A stretch of DNA of 64,000 nucleotides from Ignavibacteriaceae bacterium. GTDB lineage: Bacteria > Bacteroidota > Ignavibacteria > Ignavibacteriales > Ignavibacteriaceae. The notes beneath the pieces are model-generated. The model was given only the letters and a program-made list of their open reading frames with translations, was not told the origin of the DNA and ran no database searches. The stretch covers positions 1 through 64,000 of the forward strand of contig JALNWB010000001.1 in NCBI GenBank assembly GCA_023231105.1, in the 5' to 3' direction. The translations under genes and the position numbers were made by a program. Of the stretch, positions 57,815 through 64,000 are shown one piece after another; position 1 is the stretch's first letter; every line of letters starts with the position of its first letter.

Positions 57815-58246
57815 ATGGTTAAGCATACATACCTTAAAAATTTAACGTTAAATGTACCAACTTCCGTTAACAGTACGGGCAAACTTCACTTGGATGAAGA
57901 CGGTTGTATAGTTGAGGAATTGAGTTTTGAGCAAGAGAGCGAATTGATTGATCACCCGGATTTTGTTACAGTAGAAAGTGAAAAGTCGCAAGTAGAAAGC
58001 AAAGAGTTGCAATCCGCCGAAGGCGGAGAAAGTAACGATCAAGAGAACAACCAAGAGCAAGAAGAAAAAACCGCAGAGCAAGAGAGCGGAGAAAATTCTG
58101 AAGGGAAAGCCGGGGAACAATCCGAAGACGAACTAAAAGAATTGGATACTAAAATTGTAAACGGGAAAGGGTTCATCTACAAGAAAAACGTGAAAGATGT
58201 TTTGATGTGGTTACGGCATCCAGAGCTTGATGAAAAGGGTAAATAA
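57815..58246 (+). CDS. Acidic structural-region protein
   Basis: 143 residues. Short folded ends (HTYLKNLTLNVPTSVN; NGKGFIYKKNVKDVLMWLRH) flank a Glu/Gln-rich disordered middle (55-110), whose DNA includes GAAAGTAGAAAGC-type and TCCGCC-N3-GGCGGA repeats. Typical of small head-completion or neck-region proteins after the capsid gene. Confidence 0.55.
   Translation: MVKHTYLKNLTLNVPTSVNSTGKLHLDEDGCIVEELSFEQESELIDHPDFVTVESEKSQVESKELQSAEGGESNDQENNQEQEEKTAEQESGENSEGKAGEQSEDELKELDTKIVNGKGFIYKKNVKDVLMWLRHPELDEKGK
58013..58027. repeat. TCCGCC-N3-GGCGGA hairpin inside a coding region
   Basis: Loop GAA. In frame within the disordered part of the acidic protein, showing that this repeat can insert into genes as well as spacers. 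Confidence 0.65.
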
Positions 58247-58606
58247 ATGTTGGTAATAGAAGTGTTGATTTATCTTGCCGCTGTTTTTTTGTTGACGGCG
58301 TTTGGAGCGTTACTTTATATTGTATTGACTAATCCGTACAGAGATAAATTATTAAAAAGATTAGATACAATGTTATGCGAGAAAGACGGTTTTTGGAGTA
58401 GTACCCGTTTCAGATTTCTCTTGGAAACACTTATTGCTAACGCATCATTTTGGGGATTGGTAATTTATCTAACCATAAAGAACAGCAAATTTCCCAACAT
58501 CCCGGAAAGCATTTTAATTGCTTACGGAGGCATACAGATAATTTCAGCAGTATTAAAATTTAAACAGAAAACCGTTGAGACGGAAGAACCGGCAGAAGAG
58601 AAGTAG
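58247..58606 (+). CDS. Small membrane protein, possible holin-like
   Basis: 119 residues with two or three transmembrane helices (VLIYLAAVFLLTAFGALLYI; LIANASFWGLVIYLTI; SILIAYGGIQIISAVL) and a charged tail, a holin-like size and topology. Immediately follows the acidic protein. Position among head genes rather than lysis genes weakens the call. Confidence 0.55.
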   Translation: MLVIEVLIYLAAVFLLTAFGALLYIVLTNPYRDKLLKRLDTMLCEKDGFWSSTRFRFLLETLIANASFWGLVIYLTIKNSKFPNIPESILIAYGGIQIISAVLKFKQKTVETEEPAEEK

Positions 58607-58615
58607 AGATGTGCA

Positions 58616-59692
58616 ATGAAGACAATAAAAAAAGGGATTTCACAACTTATAACCCTTGATCAGACATTATTAGGCAGCGGAAAACACGTTTACTTGACGA
58701 TGATCGGTGAAGACGGTTCGGTGATTAAAAACTCTTCAGCGGCAGATATAAAAGATTTATCACTTTCCTACAACGCAACTTCATCTCTCTATGAAGCAGC
58801 CGTAACTGTAGCCTCGGATGAGCCGGAACAATATGTCCGGCTCTTCTTTTATGCTACAGACGCGAACGTAGAGAATAAATATTATCCGGAAGATGCAAAA
58901 TTGGAAGCAGTAGCCGGCATAATTACAACCGAGGCTGAAATTGTACCGGTACAGTTTTTTATTGATTATGTTCTGGCTTCTTCAAGCAGATTAGACCCGG
59001 CGTATGAAGCGGCGATAACGGCTTTTTCGGAGGATAGAGCGGGATTAAGAAGTTACTTAAAGAGCGCACAAGATACTCTTGAAAAACAATGCGAGCTTTA
59101 TTTTACCGAACGGACAAAGACCGAGAACCGTGATAATTATTTTGAAAAATTCAGTATGAATCTTTGGCAAATACAAGTTTATAACCCACCAATAAATGAT
59201 TTAACAAGTGTAAAGATAAAGTACGGCAATACCGAGTTAATGGGTATTGGTGTTGATCTTTTTACGTTTGACCGCATGACGGGAATAATTGAATTTTTAC
59301 CTTTACCAACTGGTGGAACAGCAGGGCTTTATACTTTGCTGTTAGGCAGTTTAAGCGCGTTGGGTTTATCTGTTTTAACCGGCGGAGCGCTGGAACGGAT
59401 ACCAAACTTTTTTGAGGTAACGTACAAAACGGGGTTAGTTTATGCAGGCGCAGACCCGTTTGAAGTTGAAGGGATAAGACAGGCTATTTGCCGCAGAGCA
59501 TTCCTAAGTTTGGTCCATCATGTAGATCCCGCGGCAAGAGTAGTTAGCGAAAGTGAAAGCATTGACGGAGTTGCAAGCAGTATTAGTTCGGGAGTTGCTA
59601 AGGTAATTACCGAACTGAAACAGGACGAAGTAAGTTATTTAAACGGTTTGCGGCAGAAGTACGGGAAGAACTTTAATGTAGTTATCGGGTAA
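58616..59692 (+). CDS. Head-tail connector-type structural protein
   Basis: 358 residues. Beta-rich N-terminal 110 residues, then a helical segment with AFSEDRAGLRSYLKSAQDTL, and a domain with WQIQVYNPPINDLTSVKIKY and FEVEGIRQAICRRAFLSLVH, suggestive of gp6-like head-tail adaptors fused to another domain. Assignment rests on position after the capsid gene. Confidence 0.55.
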   Translation: MKTIKKGISQLITLDQTLLGSGKHVYLTMIGEDGSVIKNSSAADIKDLSLSYNATSSLYEAAVTVASDEPEQYVRLFFYATDANVENKYYPEDAKLEAVAGIITTEAEIVPVQFFIDYVLASSSRLDPAYEAAITAFSEDRAGLRSYLKSAQDTLEKQCELYFTERTKTENRDNYFEKFSMNLWQIQVYNPPINDLTSVKIKYGNTELMGIGVDLFTFDRMTGIIEFLPLPTGGTAGLYTLLLGSLSALGLSVLTGGALERIPNFFEVTYKTGLVYAGADPFEVEGIRQAICRRAFLSLVHHVDPAARVVSESESIDGVASSISSGVAKVITELKQDEVSYLNGLRQKYGKNFNVVIG

Positions 59693-59718
59693 TTAGGAAT
59701 TAGGAATTAGGAATAAAC

Positions 59719-59850
59719 TTGGAACAATATTTTGAAGCCGTTAGAAAATTGCCGGTTGGGGATTGGAAAGTAATTGCGGAGTTCCATAGGATAATTATGA
59801 ATTATAAAAAGATGAAGCGGTTAGCTGATAAGCATAAAATAAAATGTTAA
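59719..59850 (+). CDS. Possible 43-residue protein
   Basis: TTG start after an ATTAGGA repeat run; EQYFEAVRKLPVGDWKVIAE then a basic helix. The stop overlaps the next gene's start by 7 nt. No clear RBS. It may be real because it fills the junction in frame-coupled fashion. Confidence 0.4.
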   Translation: MEQYFEAVRKLPVGDWKVIAEFHRIIMNYKKMKRLADKHKIKC

Positions 59851-60635
59851 AAATTATTGATGAAAATATTGTACGGAGTCTAAGACGGTTCGGGCAAACG
59901 GTAAAGCATTACCCGGGCACGTTGTGCAGTTGCATTGGTGAAAATAACGGTGTGCCGTTATTAAACCATACTTGCAACCAGGGTTATTATTACGGAGCGC
60001 CGGAAACAATTATTGCAATACGCACGGCGATATCTTACAAATACCTAAACACGCCGCAAGGGGTAATTTATGACGGAGGCGCAACATTTACCATCCCAAG
60101 ATTGAATTTAAGCGGAGCCGAACAGAGAGCTTATTCTGTTATTACGCACGGAGATATTTTGGTTTGTGATAATAAGACCAGACGTGACACAGATATACTG
60201 AAGCGTGGAACCCGTGATTTTATTTACGCTTTTGATATTACCGAAGTAATTGGCATATACCGTAACAACACAAAATATGATGCAACGGATTACACAATTA
60301 TTGAGGATGATTATAAAACGTTACTTGGTGATGACGGTTTACCGCTTACCGATGAGAACGGAGTACCAACGGGAGAAGTAAGAGACAAAGCGGATATTGT
60401 GGGTAAATTAATGGCGGTTGTTTGGGCAACCGGCAAAGGACCGGCAACGGGTGAAAGTTACACGGTGGAATTCATTTGTGCTCAACAGTTTAAAGTATGG
60501 GAAGATGCGGGAAGTGATAGGGGAACGGATGAAAACAGACTACCGAAAAAGATGCTTACCGTATTAAGAAGATTTGTTACACCGGTGGAAAATAACCTTG
60601 ACACCGTAGAAACGACACAGGAGTTGTACACATGA
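59844..60635 (+). CDS. Head-tail/neck structural protein
   Basis: 263 residues. The N-terminal Cys motif (CSCIGENNGVPLLNHTC, then NQGYYYG) and beta-rich body (GDILVCDNKTRRDTDILKRG) look like a phage neck or tail-terminator-region protein. Named from context only. Overlaps the third giant gene (ATGA). Confidence 0.55.
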   Translation: MLKIIDENIVRSLRRFGQTVKHYPGTLCSCIGENNGVPLLNHTCNQGYYYGAPETIIAIRTAISYKYLNTPQGVIYDGGATFTIPRLNLSGAEQRAYSVITHGDILVCDNKTRRDTDILKRGTRDFIYAFDITEVIGIYRNNTKYDATDYTIIEDDYKTLLGDDGLPLTDENGVPTGEVRDKADIVGKLMAVVWATGKGPATGESYTVEFICAQQFKVWEDAGSDRGTDENRLPKKMLTVLRRFVTPVENNLDTVETTQELYT

Positions 60636-63600
60636 TAATTACATTATTTGGAAAGTCAATAAAATTTGGGAAGAACCCGAACCAGATAGATATGTTTGCA
60701 ACCGCCGGAGCGGAAAAGGAATTTGCGCCAGGGGATAAACGCAGACTTGAACTTACAAGCGGCGGGAAGTTGCGTTGGAAGAATGCGGATGAGGAAGGGA
60801 GTGGAAAGTTGAAGGTTGAAAGTGGAAAGAATGCAACTCCGAACAATCAAAACATTAGAGAGGAAAAAGGTTTATTCAAAGAAGCGTATGAACAAACGCA
60901 AGATGAATATGCGCAAAAGATGTTCAGAGGACCAATAGCTGAAGTTAAAAAATTTAAAGACCCGAATGATTTGGAAGATATTGCAATCTCTAACGAACAG
61001 CACAAAGTTATTATTAAACACGCTATTCGAGAAGGTAAAGAGATCCCGGATGCAGTAATTGAACCTTACAAAAATTCGCATTGGGCGAAGGAATATTTGA
61101 GTAAAAAAGTTGATTACTCACAAGAGCTTATAAACACCGCGCAAACAAGTAAGACTTTCGATAAGTTTTTAACAAATGTTAGAATCCATGTATTCCCAAA
61201 CGAGTTTCTTAAAAAAGAGTTGGGGTTAGGAGATGACAACGTACAAAATAGAAAAAAACTTAATGACTATTACAACAGGCAAAAAGCAGAGCATAGAGAA
61301 CAACGTAAAAAAGATAAAGAAGAAGGGGATAAGGCAATTGCCGAATTGCATGTAGATCAAATAGAAAAATTAGCACTTCAACAGTATGGCGGGAAAGTGG
61401 GGAAAGAAAAAAAGATTGATGATGATAAAATTGCAGAGTTGTATAGGAATAGCCCGATATCTATTCAAGTGGATAAGATGAGCAATAAAGCGCAAGAAAT
61501 TTATAATAACGCCGGGAACCAGGCAGAAAAACAAATTGCATTTGATCTTTGGAATTATGGGAATGGGATACAGGATGAGTTTGTAGAAAAGTACGTTAAA
61601 GGGGAAAAGATAAGTACTGAAGATGTTATGGAAGTAAAGAGAATTGCAAACATATTGATAAAAGGCGCTGATGAAGAATTTGAGAAAGTAAAAAATGGGA
61701 GTAAGGCAAAAATTACGATCAAGAAAAAGAAAGAAGAGCCGGTTAAAAAAGAACCTTGGGAGAGAACTTTATCGGATATGATACAAAATGAAATTACAAA
61801 CCGTGAAATTTTTGGACCGGAAAGTTATCCTAAATGGATAACGGATAATACTAAAGTGGAAATTGCAGACCGAAGAACCGGAATTGTTTATGATCATTTT
61901 ACTCTTGCAAGCCCAACACAGGAAAGATTAAAACATTATGGGAAACTTGCACATTATGAAATTATAAAGCGAGCCTTAGTTGACGGCAAGCCCGTACCGC
62001 CGGAAGTGTTGAGGGATTATCCGGAGTTGGAAAAGGAAACTTCACTTATAAGTGAATTACCTTTTACTGCATCATTAAAAAAAGATTTAGAAAGTTACGG
62101 CGAAAAGACAAAAAATATTTTAGTTGAAGGGACGTATCAACCATTTGCTGATTGGTTTAAGAAACAATACCCGGATCAAGAATTTAAAATCGGTAAACAT
62201 CAAGATGGAGGACCATTTATCGCTATAACTGGAGGAGGAGAAATTAGATATTCAGCTTATCAGAAAGATAATTCTGAAAACGAAATAAAATTATCAAAGT
62301 TAAAAAAACGGAAAGAAGTTCTTGGGGAAAAACTTTACTCCGAGAAACTTAAAAATCACAAGAAAGTATCTAATATTGGTTTTGGCACAAATATGAGGGG
62401 ATATCAAAAAACGAAACAATTAAGTTTTAGAAGAGAAGATGAATTGCAACAAAAAATAAAAGAGATTAACGAAGAAATAAAAGATTTATTACCAAAGAAT
62501 GTTAGTGAATCAAATAAAAGCATCTTCAAAAATTTATTTAAAGCCTTTGGGAAACAAATATCAATGTTTGGAGCGCAGCCATATCAAAAGGAAGGGCAGA
62601 CGAAAGAGGGACGCGGAGGCACGTTGAAATTAACGAGGGACAGCTCGGGAAAGGGAGCGCATTGGAAGTTAGTCGGCAAAGGGCAATCGGCAGTGGACGG
62701 TCAGCAGTCGGCAGTTGGCAGTGGGCAAGAAAAACAAACTGGCGGAAAGATAATTACTCCGGCTAATGCTTTTGAATTGTTGCAGGATAAAATTGGTAAT
62801 AGTGTGTTACTGCAGGACAATGAAGGAAACTTGTTAGGTGAGGGAGCGTTACAGCTTGTGAACGAAAACAGTGAAGGCAATTATTCTTTGTTCTTAAAAG
62901 AGGCAAATGGATTTGATTCTCTCGTATCGATACCAAAGAACCAGGCAGTTGTACAGAAGGAAGACGGGATAAGTTTTAAGTTTGCAGATAAGAATATTTT
63001 AATATCAACAATTGAGAAAAGCAAAATTCCCAATAAGCCGGTTGAAATGGAAAAAGCCGAAGAGAACGCGAAACATGCGCGTAACTTAGAGAAGATGCGG
63101 AATTTTAACGAATGGCAAAAGAAAGCCGACAGTTATGCAAGAACAGCGAACGGGCAAAAGGATTGGTTTTTTGGTGATATGGAAATTGCCGCCGACGCTG
63201 AAGGTTTAGAGTTTGGAGTGAAGAACCGCATCATTAAAAAAGCCGATACACTGTTTAAGGAAATAAAGAGGAACGCAACAAGGGATGATAAGGCTGAGAT
63301 ATACAGCGCACTAATCGGAGCATTTGAAGTGAAAAGCGTTGCTAAGGCAAAAGCTGTTATTTCCAACTTAAAGAAGAAGGGGTATGAAATAGACGCTGAT
63401 CAGTTGGACCAACCGAAGGATAAAGAAAACTTTTTTACAAGGATAAAAATAAGCAAAGGGGAAAACGATCCTTTGCCGAAGGAGTTGCAGTTTGCAACCG
63501 GTGAATATGCCTTGGCATTTGAAGAGTGCGCGAAGAAACCAAATCCTTTAAGAGAAACAGAAATGAGTTTGGGCTTAAAGATCAATGCTGAAGGGGTGCC

Positions 63601-64000
63601 GGAGTTTAACACAATTAAGAAACAATTGTTTAACCTGGCCGGAGAAGGATTGGGACAATTATGGGTTACGGGTGGTTTACCGGGAAGCGGAAAGAGCAGC
63701 ACACTTGGAGGTGAGTTTTATAAAAACAAAGTTTTGATAGATCCCGACAAAATAAAATATATGCTTGCTGAGGAAAGAGGAATATCGCAAGAAGAGGTAA
63801 ATAAAAAGCCTTGGGAATTGCATGAGGAAAGTTCGAATATTGCCAAGCATTTGGTCCGTGAAGCAATACGCGAAAAGAAAGATGTAATTTATGATGTTAC
63901 CATGAAGGGGACGGAAAATTTAAACGATCTTCTTTACATGGTGAACAGCGATACTTTTCAGGCGAATGCTGAGTTTATTCATCTCCCGATTGAAAAGGGA
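60632..64000 (+). CDS. Giant polyvalent protein 3, partial (Zeta-type kinase)
   Basis: Open from 60632 to the window end, 1123 residues without a stop. About 1-60: basic start. About 55-65: GSGKLKVESGKN, encoded by GGAAAGTTGAAGGTTGAAAG repeats. About 638-690: LFKAFGKQISMF and EGQTKEGRG, shared with giant protein 2, then a repeat-encoded QSAV linker. About 1010 onward: Zeta-toxin-like kinase (GGLPGSGKSS, LIDPDKIKYML, VIYDVTMKG). Zeta-type kinases phosphorylate UDP-sugars in toxins; here it is one domain of a polyvalent protein, with no epsilon antitoxin visible. The rest lies beyond the window. Confidence 0.8.
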   Translation, partial: MIITLFGKSIKFGKNPNQIDMFATAGAEKEFAPGDKRRLELTSGGKLRWKNADEEGSGKLKVESGKNATPNNQNIREEKGLFKEAYEQTQDEYAQKMFRGPIAEVKKFKDPNDLEDIAISNEQHKVIIKHAIREGKEIPDAVIEPYKNSHWAKEYLSKKVDYSQELINTAQTSKTFDKFLTNVRIHVFPNEFLKKELGLGDDNVQNRKKLNDYYNRQKAEHREQRKKDKEEGDKAIAELHVDQIEKLALQQYGGKVGKEKKIDDDKIAELYRNSPISIQVDKMSNKAQEIYNNAGNQAEKQIAFDLWNYGNGIQDEFVEKYVKGEKISTEDVMEVKRIANILIKGADEEFEKVKNGSKAKITIKKKKEEPVKKEPWERTLSDMIQNEITNREIFGPESYPKWITDNTKVEIADRRTGIVYDHFTLASPTQERLKHYGKLAHYEIIKRALVDGKPVPPEVLRDYPELEKETSLISELPFTASLKKDLESYGEKTKNILVEGTYQPFADWFKKQYPDQEFKIGKHQDGGPFIAITGGGEIRYSAYQKDNSENEIKLSKLKKRKEVLGEKLYSEKLKNHKKVSNIGFGTNMRGYQKTKQLSFRREDELQQKIKEINEEIKDLLPKNVSESNKSIFKNLFKAFGKQISMFGAQPYQKEGQTKEGRGGTLKLTRDSSGKGAHWKLVGKGQSAVDGQQSAVGSGQEKQTGGKIITPANAFELLQDKIGNSVLLQDNEGNLLGEGALQLVNENSEGNYSLFLKEANGFDSLVSIPKNQAVVQKEDGISFKFADKNILISTIEKSKIPNKPVEMEKAEENAKHARNLEKMRNFNEWQKKADSYARTANGQKDWFFGDMEIAADAEGLEFGVKNRIIKKADTLFKEIKRNATRDDKAEIYSALIGAFEVKSVAKAKAVISNLKKKGYEIDADQLDQPKDKENFFTRIKISKGENDPLPKELQFATGEYALAFEECAKKPNPLRETEMSLGLKINAEGVPEFNTIKKQLFNLAGEGLGQLWVTGGLPGSGKSSTLGGEFYKNKVLIDPDKIKYMLAEERGISQEEVNKKPWELHEESSNIAKHLVREAIREKKDVIYDVTMKGTENLNDLLYMVNSDTFQANAEFIHLPIEKG

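Noticed and set aside
63600..64000. Epsilon-Zeta toxin-antitoxin system
   Set aside because: The Zeta-like kinase is one domain of a giant protein and no small epsilon-like gene is adjacent, so a polyvalent effector is the better reading.

Overview
The window is the left end of a large integrated tailed-phage genome (prophage). It begins beside two host tRNA genes and runs out of the right edge, so the element is longer than about 63.6 kb. The DNA is AT-rich. The tRNA genes carry no CCA. Intergenic spacers hold short repeats (ATTAGGA runs, TCCGCC-N3-GGCGGA hairpins, CGGCAGT/CGGCAAT microsatellites) of a kind I associate with FCB-group bacteria such as Bacteroidota and Ignavibacteria. That host assignment is an inference. 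There is no rRNA or host housekeeping gene in the window to test it.

Layout. 1-345: tRNA-Leu(TAA) and tRNA-Val(GAC). The integrase gene ends 73 bp from the 3' end of tRNA-Val, so that tRNA is the likely attachment site. 417-4292: leftward lysogeny module with a HTH repressor-like protein, an exported TPR protein, a large-serine-recombinase-like protein that lacks its catalytic domain, and a tyrosine integrase. 4314-4414: divergent control region. 4415-25449: rightward early genes, including a Cro-like protein, two ParB-like proteins, a candidate annealing protein, an SbcD-like nuclease, a DEAD/H helicase, an SbcC-like ATPase, a HerA-like ATPase with two winged-helix repeats, nucleotide and modification proteins (ASCH, DUF5131, MazG, PUA-like) and a DUF4373-like replication protein. 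25523-30232: SSB and terminase. 30293-35713: a DNA methyltransferase, two nuclease-like proteins and many small proteins. 35789-64000: head module with portal, MuF-like head protein, decoration-like protein, protease/scaffold, major capsid protein and head-tail proteins. Three giant polyvalent proteins are interspersed among them: 1698 aa with ParB-like and ADP-ribosyltransferase domains; 2038 aa with a methyltransferase and a SNF2 helicase, DarB-like; and at least 1123 aa with a Zeta-type kinase. Tail and lysis genes must lie to the right.

How it works together. Recombination-type replication is suggested by SbcCD, the annealing-protein candidate, helicases, HerA and SSB; no DNA polymerase or primase is visible. 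The giant proteins sit with the virion genes, which fits proteins packaged in the head and injected with the DNA to counter host defences. Two further stand-alone methyltransferases could protect phage DNA.

The most interesting signal is a bipartite DNA motif, TTAAYAYATR-N15-TAAC with fixed spacing, found at about nine of the few real intergenic gaps, at the head of transcription units on both strands. Its geometry (TTAAYA, 17 bp, ANTAAC) looks like an element-wide promoter class. The next most notable are the catalytic-domain-less recombinase coupled to the integrase, a peptide shared by the capsid protease and the major capsid protein, and a packaging-like module shared by two of the giant proteins.
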